Shown here piece by piece: positions 1 through 5,742 of a stretch of 5,742 bases of DNA. Made by a program: the position numbers and the translations under genes. The DNA comes from UBA6078 sp964468685 (lineage in GTDB: Bacteria; Desulfobacterota; Syntrophia; Syntrophales; UBA2210). The number at the start of each line of letters is the position of its first letter. Position 1 is the stretch's first letter. The DNA lies in assembly GCA_964468685.1 (NCBI GenBank), contig CAYXUH010000101.1:1-5742 (forward strand), written 5' to 3'. The notes under the pieces are model-generated. The model did not search any database and had not been told where the DNA came from. It worked only from the letters and a program-made list of their open reading frames with translations.

Positions 1-38
1 TGCCTTATTAACACACTTATCAGAAAAAGGCCATGTTA

Positions 39-357
39 TTATTTTACAGCCACTATGTAGACAAAGTCCACCGTCGACTTCAGATCTTCATAATGGATTC
101 TTTTGGCCTCTTCCGCCAGGTCCGCCTCGATATCCCCGGTAGAATTGCGCAGCAGCAGCTTGATCGGGACTTCCCACAGCAGACCCCGGCTGTCCATAAA
201 GATGGGGAGGGGATCGTACGTCCGCCGATCCACCTTGCTGAAGATATTCCTTCCGCTCTCGAGGGAGACCTCCCTTTCGGAAGACATCCCCCCCCATGAT
301 GACCCCCACCCTCATTTTTCCGGGCCTTGTTTTTTCCATAGCCGTTTTCCGCTTCAT
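39..357 (-). pseudogene. truncated, frameshifted D-alanine--D-alanine ligase paralogue
   Basis: This is a remnant of a second ddl gene. Read on the minus strand it starts at ATG 357-355, which overlaps the TGA of the upstream outer-membrane gene (TGATG), so coupled translation is likely. The opening frame gives MRVGVIMGG, the Ddl N-terminal Rossmann-like strand and glycine turn. The frame is then lost in a run of eight G (288-295). Removing one G joins it to the second frame, MSSEREVSLESGRN and onward, which aligns with the intact ddl next door through the LW, RI-YE-L and V/I-DF positions. The repaired reading would be 105 residues. Homology stops at DFVYI, just before the LHG motif expected there, and two stops follow (TAATAA). 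Identity to the intact paralogue is about 40 of 77 residues by eye. The central and C-terminal ATP-grasp domains are missing, so it cannot be an active ligase. The frameshift could instead be a sequencing error, but the truncation would remain. Confidence 0.82.
288..295 (-). repeat. G8 homopolymer tract carrying the frameshift
   Basis: On the minus strand, AT is followed by eight G and then ATG. Seven G would read Met-Gly-Gly-Met in frame, matching Leu-Gly-Gly-Met at the same place in the intact ddl. The eighth G shifts the frame. Such tracts are prone to slipped-strand change and to read errors. Confidence 0.85.
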
Positions 358-1142
358 CAAAACCCTATCGTCAGGCCGACATACGGCCCCTTGAATTCAA
401 TATCCGCGTACACATCACTGATATTATCCACCTCCAGTTTCATGACTCTATACCCCCCATGGATATCCAGAAACGGGAATGGCGTGAAGGAAACCTCAGC
501 CAGCCCTTCATAAAAGGTGTTGCCTGATGAGTATCCAATGCCCGTCCCTTTTACCCTTGCCTCCAGGATATCGGCGAGGATTCCCACATGCAGCGCCAGG
601 CCGACCATGGGAACAGGCGCCTTGAAGTACTCTCTTTCATCAAATTCGAGGGATGAGGCCCTCAACCTTGCCTCCCCTTCGATATACTTGACCTTGCCGA
701 TGATCCCCAGAGAGAGTCCGGCCAGTATGTTCTCCAGATCTATAATATCGTACTGATATTCCAGATCGAGCATCGTGAATGTGAGATCCGACTGGACAAC
801 GTTACCGATGGCATACACCTTCCCCATAAAATTAACTGTTCGGGTCAGGCTCTTTTCACCCGAGTAATCGGCCTTCGTATACATGAGGCTTATGTGATGT
901 CTTCCTGCCCCGGCAAAGGCCTCGACGGATGGGTAACTCTCATCGCCGATGCCGAGGTCATTTTTCGCATTGATGTTCGTCCCCACAACCCCGTTCCTGT
1001 CCACCCTTAAATCTCCGGAAAGTTCGGGCAACCACCAGTATCCCCGTGCCCCAAATTCAAGGGCCTGCGCCGAAGCGGAAAAGATCAAGAAAACCATAAC
1101 AACAGCAAGTGTAAATACAATCGTTCGTCTACTCTTTTTCAT
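357..1142 (-). CDS. outer-membrane beta-barrel protein, function unknown
   Basis: This is a 261-residue secreted barrel protein. A signal peptide is clear: positively charged MKKSRR, a hydrophobic core at about residues 8-21, then SASAQA with a likely signal peptidase I cut after Ala27. The mature part alternates polar and hydrophobic or aromatic residues in repeated strands (about residues 83-95, 117-133, 140-160, 174-200, 210-240) separated by short turns and longer charged loops. It ends GLTIGF, and the terminal Phe is the usual BAM recognition signature of outer-membrane proteins. Size and pattern suggest a small barrel of roughly 8-10 strands; no specific family is recognised. The start is supported by a strong AAGGAGGG at 1149-1156, six bases from ATG. 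It begins 30 bp after ddl stops and its TGA overlaps the ddl remnant's ATG, so it is probably co-transcribed with the D-Ala genes. Its cargo or role is unknown. Confidence 0.85.
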   Translation of the reverse strand: MKKSRRTIVFTLAVVMVFLIFSASAQALEFGARGYWWLPELSGDLRVDRNGVVGTNINAKNDLGIGDESYPSVEAFAGAGRHHISLMYTKADYSGEKSLTRTVNFMGKVYAIGNVVQSDLTFTMLDLEYQYDIIDLENILAGLSLGIIGKVKYIEGEARLRASSLEFDEREYFKAPVPMVGLALHVGILADILEARVKGTGIGYSSGNTFYEGLAEVSFTPFPFLDIHGGYRVMKLEVDNISDVYADIEFKGPYVGLTIGF

Positions 1143-1148
1143 GGTGTA

Positions 1149-1156
1149 CCCTCCTT
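1149..1156 (-). promoter_or_regulatory. Shine-Dalgarno site of the outer-membrane protein gene
   Basis: Minus-strand AAGGAGGG lies six bases before the ATG at 1142. It is a near-consensus site, much stronger than those of alr and ddl in the same operon, which suggests that the barrel protein is translated at a higher rate. Confidence 0.75.
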
Positions 1157-1172
1157 GATTAGTTTTATATCC

Positions 1173-2231
1173 TTATTGCAACGGGCCCTTTTTCTCTCTA
1201 TGAATCCCGACCGAAGCCTCTATTCCCTCGGAGAGTATCATGGAGGGAAGCATCCCGGCCTCCGCGGCCTGTTCGAAGAAGAACGACGACGGCGCCATCC
1301 CCGAAGACGAATTGGGATCGGTGATCAGAACCCTGCCGTCGTCAAGGACAAACCCGTCTATGCGACCGTACGATCTGAACCCCAGGATTTTGAAAGCCTC
1401 AATGACACTTGCCTTGATCCGGTCAACCACATCGGCGGGGATATTCCGAGGAGGCGTAAACTTGCTGCACCTGCCCGGCATGTATTTGTCGTCGTACGAG
1501 TAGAAATCGCTCTGCGGATGGATCTCGGTCACCCCGAGGATAGAAGGGCCATCTTCCCCCTCCAGAACGATACACGAGAATTCAGTTCCTTCAAGGTATT
1601 CCTCGACCAGGGCGGCCCTGTCCCATTTGAAGGCCCCGGCCATCGCGTCATCCATCATCTCCGGGTCCCTCACGATGGTCACCCCCATGCTCGATCCCTC
1701 CCTGATCGGTTTAACGACGAAGGGAACCGGAAAGACATTTTCTATTCTCTGTGTGACAGTCTCTTTGCCCTGCAGCCACTCCTCTTCTCCGACCGCTATG
1801 CTCTCGGGCACATCAATACCCGTCGCCTTCAGTATCTTCTGCTGTACATGCTTATCCATGCCCAGGGCGGAGGCCAGGACACCGGGACCGGTGTAGGAAA
1901 TCCCCAGGATTTCGAGAAGGCCCTGAATGCACCCTTCATCGCCATATTTCCCATGAAGGGAGATAAAGGCAAAGTCGATCTCATCCCTCAGCCCTTCGTA
2001 TGATATTCGCCGCGCGTCTCGTTCAAGATGATCCGAGATATCGGTTGTGGTGTTCTGAGATACCAGCTGCCAGGGGATAATCCACAGGCTTCCCCCGCCA
2101 TCCATAAAGATCGGAACAGCCTCATACCGCTCCCGGTCCAGGTTATCATATACATTCCGACCGCTGTTCAGTGAAACCTCTTTCTCAGAGGACATGCCGC
2201 CCAGTATAATCCCGACTCGCAGTAACTTCAT
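1173..2231 (-). CDS. ddl: D-alanine--D-alanine ligase (ATP-grasp), atypical C-terminal motif
   Basis: This cytoplasmic ligase joins two D-Ala with ATP, making the dipeptide that MurF adds to the peptidoglycan precursor. The 352-residue length is normal. The N-domain has GGMSSEKEVSLNSG (E16 matches E. coli DdlB E15) and LHGKYGDEG (residues 92-100, where GEDG is usual). The central ATP-grasp domain has GVLASALGMDK, KPIREGSS (K174, S180) and EEYLEGTEF (210-218). The omega loop has DDKY with K249 and Y250, matching DdlB K215/Y216, which points to D-Ala and not D-lactate as second substrate. The first metal Asp is present (GRIDG, D292). The usual E-x-N-T-x-P-G motif instead reads D305-P-N307-S-S-S-G. 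ATG at 2231 is chosen because it directly precedes the conserved LRVGIILGG strand and has AGAGGA upstream. A start at 2390 would add 53 unconserved residues read through a hairpin region and overlap alr. It is probably co-transcribed with alr upstream and the barrel gene downstream. Confidence 0.92.
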   Translation of the reverse strand: MKLLRVGIILGGMSSEKEVSLNSGRNVYDNLDRERYEAVPIFMDGGGSLWIIPWQLVSQNTTTDISDHLERDARRISYEGLRDEIDFAFISLHGKYGDEGCIQGLLEILGISYTGPGVLASALGMDKHVQQKILKATGIDVPESIAVGEEEWLQGKETVTQRIENVFPVPFVVKPIREGSSMGVTIVRDPEMMDDAMAGAFKWDRAALVEEYLEGTEFSCIVLEGEDGPSILGVTEIHPQSDFYSYDDKYMPGRCSKFTPPRNIPADVVDRIKASVIEAFKILGFRSYGRIDGFVLDDGRVLITDPNSSSGMAPSSFFFEQAAEAGMLPSMILSEGIEASVGIHREKKGPLQ

Positions 2232-2268
2232 TAGAACACTTTCCTCTTTAGTATAACTTCTCACGCCT

Positions 2269-2324
2269 ATCCCGGACAAACCGGAATCAAACAAGATTTT
2301 TATCCCGACGGTATCCGTCGGGAT
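2269..2324 (-). repeat. two tandem hairpins between alr and ddl
   Basis: A perfect 10-bp stem with a 3-base loop has arms at 2302-2311 and 2315-2324 (ATCCCGACGG / CCGTCGGGAT). Next to it is a 7-bp stem with a 5-base loop, arms 2269-2275 and 2281-2287. The second stem pairs fully, with one G-U, only in the minus-strand RNA, which is the alr-ddl transcript; on the plus strand that pair is a C-A mismatch. No U-run follows the big stem on the minus strand, so a simple intrinsic terminator for alr is unlikely. A T-run (2327-2331) follows it on the plus strand, where no gene needs terminating. A REP-like dispersed palindrome or an mRNA processing or stability element is more likely. Confidence 0.6.
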
Positions 2325-2373
2325 TGTTTTTAGTCCTTTTGCCATTTTTACACGGACGCCATGCCTCAAAAAA

Positions 2374-4344
2374 TTACAGGTCCCAGACAAAGGTCACACC
2401 GCTGTTCGGGAATACCCACTCATCCTCGTCAATCTTCAGATCTATCGACCGTCCCTCGTTTGTTTGTACGTCCGGATAGGGGCGCCGTCCCGCAAAGAAG
2501 CTTACCTCTCTGACGTTCTTCAGTCCCGTCCCCTCATAGTGGAACGAGATATTCATCCCCCGTGTGGGATACGCCAGGTAGACGGGGAACATCCTGCTTT
2601 CCCGGGGCTTCTTTGTCTCTATCTCGATCTCCACCTTGACCTGCCGCTTCAGGGATTCTTTAAGCTCATCGCCCCCGCACAGTACTTCGTAACCCCTGTC
2701 CGTGTTTTGCGCGCTGATGACCGGCACATCGGAGCCATCGATCGCGACACGGGTCACACTGAAATCACCCTCCATCAAGGGGCTGTCCGTACCGTTCAGA
2801 AGCCACCGGTACTCACACTTCTCCTCCTCAAAGAGGGCCGAGAGCTGCTCGTTATTGCGGGCACAGCCGATGATAAATAAGGTGTCCCTGAGCGTCTTTG
2901 TATACTCGATATGGGTCGTGACCCTGAAATAACCTTCATCCGGGCCGGATGTTTCCTCCCCAAGGGGCGTGTCCCCGCCAAGGGAGTTACTTATCCTGAT
3001 ATCATATCTGAACCCCATCCTCAATTCCAGCTGACGGTTTTCTCTCCCGAAGAGTGTCTCGAACATCTCGTAATAGATCGCGTCGGCGAACTCACGATCG
3101 GTGGTCCTGGCCTGGAAACAGCCGCGTATCATGGTATCGATCCGGGCGATGGACTTCTCCTCCCCCGGTATGAATATCCTTCTCAGTTTCGGCTCAACCG
3201 CGTCCGGCTTCCCCTTATCAACGAATACGCGCGGCGCCCTCTTGCCCAGGGCGCAGAGGATTTCATAGCTTATCGTTCCCGCCTTCTCGGCAATCTCACC
3301 GGCCGAGATATACTCGTCCCCCTGCCTCCCCATCAGAACAACCTCATCGCCTATCTCACATTCAGGAATATGGGTCACATCCACCGTGCACATATCCATG
3401 GAGATTCGTCCCACGATGGGCGCTCTTCGGCCCCGGATCAGGGCATGCCCCCGGTTCGACATGATAACACCATACCCGTCTCCGTATCCAACCGGTATCG
3501 TCGCTATCCGTGTGGGTCCTTCGGTGATGTATGTCCTGCCGTATCCGATACTGTACCCCGCCGGGAAATCCTTGAGGACCACAATGCTCGTCTTGAAGGT
3601 CATCACCGGAGTCAGCTTCGCCTTCGGCATCGTATCCGGTCCGGGATATACCCCGTATGTCATCAGACCGGGACGAACCATGTTCAGATTGAACGCGGGA
3701 AAGTTGAGCACACCGCCGCTGTTGGAGATATGCCGCAGGGGAATGGAGATCCCCTCCTGTTCCAATCCCCTCAGTATCTCACTAAAGAGTTTCCACTGGA
3801 GGGTGTTATATTCGTCGTCCTCCACCTCGCTCACGGACAGATGGGAGAATATCCCCTCAACCTCTATGTTAGGAAGGGCGATAACATTCTTCACCATGGC
3901 GATCGCGTCGCTTGAGATGGTGCCCCCCCTGCCCATCCCGGTGTCGATCTCGATATGGACAGAGAGACGCGTCTCATTTTCAAGCAGGTTCATGCTCAAT
4001 TCGCCGGCAAAGTGGATATCTGAAACCGAGGGAATCAGATTATACTTGATAATCTCATCAATCTCCGGGGTCGTAGAAGGGCTCAGTATGATGATGGGCG
4101 CTTCGATTCCACCGACCCGGAGCTGAACCCCCTCATCCGCGTTTGCAACCCCCAGAGCGTACACACCGTTCTTCACGGCGGCCCGCGAAATCTCGATCGC
4201 CCCATGGCCGTACGCGTCCGCCTTCACCACCTGAAGGATCTTGACATCGGAACCCACCAGCCGGTTTATCTCGGCCCAGTTATCCCTGAAACTGTCCAGA
4301 TCGATCTCCACCCAGCTCCGGTATCTCTGCCCCTGTAACGACAT
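2374..4344 (-). CDS. alr: alanine racemase with large uncharacterised C-terminal extension
   Basis: This PLP enzyme interconverts L- and D-alanine in the cytoplasm and supplies D-Ala to the ligase encoded next. Residues 1-375 are a full-length Alr. They contain VVKADAYGHG with the PLP lysine K41, HLS at 168-170, HISNSGG (205-211), MVRPG with R224 near the PLP ring nitrogen, SIGYG with the opposite catalytic Tyr Y268, PVGYGDGY (284-291), and GRISMDMC (312-319). Normal Alr ends near residue 370, but this protein runs to 656. The extra part has a helical stretch (about 396-440) followed by beta-rich sequence ending FPNSGVTFVWDL. It has no signal peptide or membrane segment, and I do not recognise it. 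The reading frame is continuous, with no sign of a frameshift fusing two genes. The start at 4344 puts the conserved W-x-E-I-D strand at residue 11, as in the family, although the ribosome site is weak (CTGAAG abutting ATG, GGGG 11 bases upstream). It is the first gene of the likely operon. Confidence 0.93.
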   Translation of the reverse strand: MSLQGQRYRSWVEIDLDSFRDNWAEINRLVGSDVKILQVVKADAYGHGAIEISRAAVKNGVYALGVANADEGVQLRVGGIEAPIIILSPSTTPEIDEIIKYNLIPSVSDIHFAGELSMNLLENETRLSVHIEIDTGMGRGGTISSDAIAMVKNVIALPNIEVEGIFSHLSVSEVEDDEYNTLQWKLFSEILRGLEQEGISIPLRHISNSGGVLNFPAFNLNMVRPGLMTYGVYPGPDTMPKAKLTPVMTFKTSIVVLKDFPAGYSIGYGRTYITEGPTRIATIPVGYGDGYGVIMSNRGHALIRGRRAPIVGRISMDMCTVDVTHIPECEIGDEVVLMGRQGDEYISAGEIAEKAGTISYEILCALGKRAPRVFVDKGKPDAVEPKLRRIFIPGEEKSIARIDTMIRGCFQARTTDREFADAIYYEMFETLFGRENRQLELRMGFRYDIRISNSLGGDTPLGEETSGPDEGYFRVTTHIEYTKTLRDTLFIIGCARNNEQLSALFEEEKCEYRWLLNGTDSPLMEGDFSVTRVAIDGSDVPVISAQNTDRGYEVLCGGDELKESLKRQVKVEIEIETKKPRESRMFPVYLAYPTRGMNISFHYEGTGLKNVREVSFFAGRRPYPDVQTNEGRSIDLKIDEDEWVFPNSGVTFVWDL

Positions 4345-4405
4345 CTTCAGAACAACCCCGCATCGCTTGAATTAATACCCTGATTCTCACCTTTAACCCG
4401 CGAAG

Positions 4406-4433
4406 ATACTACCAAAACAACAATGAAAGTCAA
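4406..4433 (-). promoter_or_regulatory. sigma70-like promoter of the alr operon
   Basis: On the minus strand, TTGACT (4433-4428) and TAGTAT (4411-4406) are separated by 16 bases. Transcription would start near 4399, giving a leader of about 55 bases before the alr ATG. It is the best match in the gap between alr and the divergent tRNA. Confidence 0.55.
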
Positions 4434-4526
4434 GGTAAAGGATTTGGATATCGAAGGGGGGACAGAGAAAAGCCGCGTGACAGCGTTGAAACACACCACA
4501 TAAAACAGCCAACAGAGTGAACAGCC

Positions 4527-4538
4527 GATTAGCTAATC
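4527..4538. promoter_or_regulatory. 12-bp perfect palindrome upstream of the tRNA promoter
   Basis: GATTAGCTAATC is a perfect palindrome ending two bases before the -35 box of the tRNA promoter, in the divergent gap between alr and tRNA-Thr. It could bind a dimeric regulator. It is short, so chance is possible. Confidence 0.25.
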
Positions 4539-4540
4539 TC

Positions 4541-4569
4541 TTGACAATACAAAAACGTTGAGATAGAAA
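4541..4569 (+). promoter_or_regulatory. sigma70-like promoter of tRNA-Thr
   Basis: A consensus -35 TTGACA (4541-4546), a 17-base spacer and a weaker -10 TAGAAA (4564-4569) are present. Predicted initiation near 4576 leaves a short leader of about 17 bases before the tRNA. Confidence 0.6.
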
Positions 4570-4574
4570 GTCAC

Positions 4575-4592
4575 CTTTCGAATCGTACGAAA

Positions 4593-4593
<1 letters not shown>
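4575..4593 (+). other. small hairpin in the tRNA leader
   Basis: CTTTCG and CGAAAG form a 6-bp stem around a 7-base loop. The right arm reaches the first base of the mature tRNA. It might shape 5' processing by RNase P, but part of it would lie upstream of or at the predicted transcription start, so the role is uncertain. Confidence 0.3.
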
Positions 4594-4668
<75 letters not shown>

Positions 4669-4675
4669 TAATAAG

Positions 4676-4712
4676 AAACAGCCACTTAGCAGTTATTACT
4701 AAGTGGCTGTTT
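4676..4712. terminator. bidirectional hairpin terminator between tRNA-Thr and integrase
   Basis: A perfect 14-bp stem has arms AAACAGCCACTTAG (4676-4689) and CTAAGTGGCTGTTT (4699-4712), with a 9-base loop. A T-run follows on the plus strand (TTTT ending at 4713), and a T-rich stretch follows on the minus strand. It lies after the tRNA and just after the integrase stop, so it serves both convergent units. Confidence 0.8.
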
Positions 4713-4722
4713 TGTTGGTCGG

Positions 4723-5682
4723 TTAAAGATTGGCTAAAGAAAGTAAGTGTAAATAGTTTTGAGTTGTCGTCAAATTGGAGTGTCCCAGGAGGCTCATAAT
4801 CTCAAAGAGAGGCTTGCCTTCCGCCGACCATTCGGAGGCTCGTTTATGCCTCAGGTTGTGCCAATTCCAGCGTTTCAGTTTAAGTTTCTCAACTTTTCTG
4901 GCAAGAAACTTCGGCTCTCGGCTCCATCGTGAAAATACCCCTTTTTTAAGCTTAACTCCTACTAGGCAGTCCGGCTTCGGTACCCTCCTGGGGGTTAAGC
5001 TTCCATCCTTGGCTTTTCTGGTATAGAGGATCACATACTTTCCCCCTGTGTCCACCGTTGTGAGTCTTAAAGCTTCGTTAATTCTACAGCCGGTGTGTCG
5101 AACAAAATCAATCAACATCTTCTGCCCCGGATCGCATTCAGCTTTTACTAATTCTATTTCGCTGTCTGTCGGGATGTACTTTATCCTCGTATCCATGCTG
5201 TAGAATTTAACTTTCCCCGCCGGGTTTTTCATGTCAATTTCACAGATGTCTATGCCATAGTTGAACAGAGCTTTTAACGCCCTGATAATGGCATTAACCT
5301 TGGAATTGGTTTTTTTGCGATTTTTGAGGTCTTTGGCGACATACATCAAAAAGTTGTTGACTTGTTTTCCACCTATCTTCGAAGCCATCGGATTGCCGAC
5401 ATAGTTATAAAAGAGCTTGAGATACTTCTGGCTGTCCTTGTAGTAGGCTTTTGAGCGCCTGGAAGCCACATAATCAAGCCTGTCGTTGATTAAATCGAGT
5501 AGAAGGATGTCTTTGACCGGACTCCTGGCCTCTTTGTCCATTTGGGCTTTTTTGACTCTCTCAGCCCTGCCCGCCTCTTGCTTAGTTAAGAAAATTGCCT
5601 TTGAATGATATTTAACGCCCAAATACTGGCCTGAATAAAACCAGCGCCAATCTTTTTTTAACTTTCGTCTATAGACTCCCAC
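4723..5682 (-). CDS. int: tyrosine recombinase / phage-type integrase
   Basis: This 319-residue site-specific recombinase would insert and excise a mobile element. The N-terminal 50 or so residues resemble an arm-type DNA-binding domain (GVYRRK, DWRWFYSGQYLG, FLTKQEA), residues about 57-152 form the helical core-binding domain, and the catalytic domain follows. The catalytic set is complete: R200 in HTGCRINEALRL, a beta-hairpin Lys (K223 or K225), H275 and R278 in HNLRH, H301 in LLGHSN, and nucleophile Y310 in TTTQNYLHL. The start is set at GTG 5682: a perfect AAGGAGGTGATC lies eight bases before it, while the GTG at 5691 lies inside that site and cannot be used with it. The gene ends 54 bp from tRNA-Thr. 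It looks more AT-rich than the operon to its left, as expected for acquired DNA. With no other element genes in view, phage and integrative island cannot be told apart. Confidence 0.93.
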   Translation of the reverse strand: MGVYRRKLKKDWRWFYSGQYLGVKYHSKAIFLTKQEAGRAERVKKAQMDKEARSPVKDILLLDLINDRLDYVASRRSKAYYKDSQKYLKLFYNYVGNPMASKIGGKQVNNFLMYVAKDLKNRKKTNSKVNAIIRALKALFNYGIDICEIDMKNPAGKVKFYSMDTRIKYIPTDSEIELVKAECDPGQKMLIDFVRHTGCRINEALRLTTVDTGGKYVILYTRKAKDGSLTPRRVPKPDCLVGVKLKKGVFSRWSREPKFLARKVEKLKLKRWNWHNLRHKRASEWSAEGKPLFEIMSLLGHSNLTTTQNYLHLLSLANL

Positions 5683-5685
5683 TTC

Positions 5686-5697
5686 GATCACCTCCTT
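5686..5697 (-). promoter_or_regulatory. Shine-Dalgarno site of the integrase gene
   Basis: AAGGAGGTGATC is fully complementary to the usual 3' end of bacterial 16S rRNA. It decides the start: the GTG within it is too close, and the next in-frame GTG, at 5682, has ideal spacing. Confidence 0.75.
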
Positions 5698-5704
5698 TTT
5701 TTGT

Positions 5705-5732
5705 TTGACATATCCTATATTTAGTATAGCAT
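5705..5732 (+). promoter_or_regulatory. possible outward promoter, divergent from the integrase
   Basis: TTGACA (5705-5710), a 16-base spacer and TAGCAT (5727-5732) point right, into the presumed mobile element. The -35 is consensus and the -10 is moderate. The target gene is outside the window. Confidence 0.35.
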
Positions 5733-5733
5733 A
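5711..5733. promoter_or_regulatory. 23-bp imperfect palindrome, candidate operator over the integrase -10
   Basis: Half-sites TATCCTATA (5711-5719) and TATAGCATA (5725-5733) match as an inverted repeat at 8 of 9 positions around a 5-base centre. The palindrome covers the minus-strand -10 box TATACT (5728-5723) that would drive the integrase and most of the divergent plus-strand promoter. A repressor bound here could silence both. Confidence 0.4.
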
Positions 5734-5742
5734 CGCTTTATA

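Noticed and set aside
1..38. Terminator or further gene after the ddl remnant
   Set aside because: No stem-loop, ribosome site or coding frame could be supported in these bases.
103..513. 136-codon plus-strand frame at the left end
   Set aside because: It runs across the junction of the ddl remnant and the barrel gene in antisense, with a low-complexity Ser/Pro-rich product and no ribosome site of note.
1155..2003. 282-codon open frame on the plus strand opposite ddl
   Set aside because: It lies antisense to a gene with clear ligase motifs, its sequence is rich in His/Arg/Pro as expected of a shadow frame, and it has no recognisable domain.
2302..2331. Intrinsic terminator after alr
   Set aside because: The stem is strong but the T-run follows it only on the plus strand; in the alr transcript the stem is followed by A residues.
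2232..2390. 53-residue N-terminal extension of Ddl from ATG 2390
   Set aside because: It overlaps alr, is translated through the hairpin element, and precedes the conserved start of the Ddl fold; ATG 2231 has its own ribosome site.
2911..3915. 334-codon open frame on the plus strand opposite alr
   Set aside because: It is antisense to the conserved racemase domain and has no convincing motif; another overlapping plus-strand frame at 3386-4126 covers the same bases, which shows that such frames arise freely here.
5686..5699. Resemblance of GATCACCTCCTTT on the plus strand to the end of a 16S rRNA gene
   Set aside because: No other 16S sequence is present; it is simply the complement of an ideal Shine-Dalgarno site for the integrase.

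Overview
The window reads as chromosomal DNA of a Gram-negative bacterium. It encodes a secreted outer-membrane beta-barrel protein with a terminal Phe, and D-alanine enzymes for peptidoglycan. Medium GC, the OmpW/OprF-like barrel style and the compact cell-wall gene cluster would fit a Desulfobacterota (deltaproteobacterial) genome, but that assignment is inference from style and not from a marker gene.

Layout. Apart from the tRNA, every convincing gene lies on the minus strand. From right to left: (1) At 5742-4723 is a tyrosine-recombinase integrase. Its promoter region holds a 23-bp imperfect palindrome and a possible divergent promoter pointing out of the window. (2) At 4593-4668 (+) is a tRNA-Thr(CGT) with encoded CCA. 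It has its own sigma70-like promoter and a 14-bp hairpin downstream that can terminate both the tRNA and the convergent integrase. An integrase ending 54 bp from a tRNA 3' end is the classic edge of a tRNA-integrated element, whose body would lie to the right, outside the window. (3) At 4433-39 is a likely operon: alr (alanine racemase with an unusual C-terminal extension of about 275 residues), a 142-bp gap with two hairpins, ddl (D-Ala-D-Ala ligase with an altered C-terminal metal-binding motif), an outer-membrane barrel protein, and a truncated, frameshifted second ddl.

How the genes work together. Alr makes D-Ala from L-Ala, and Ddl joins two D-Ala into the dipeptide used by MurF for the peptidoglycan stem peptide. 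The barrel protein sits between the intact ddl and the ddl remnant with tight spacing (30 bp upstream, TGATG overlap downstream), so it is probably co-transcribed and linked to the envelope. Its function is unknown. The ddl remnant is only about half identical to the intact ddl, so it is an old paralogue and not a fresh duplication. It is knocked out of frame by one extra G in a G8 tract.

Most notable: the Alr fusion domain, the Ddl whose usual E-x-N motif reads D-P-N-S-S-S-G, the paired ddl/ddl-remnant architecture, and the tRNA-Thr/integrase junction. No CRISPR array, complete insertion sequence or defence operon is visible.
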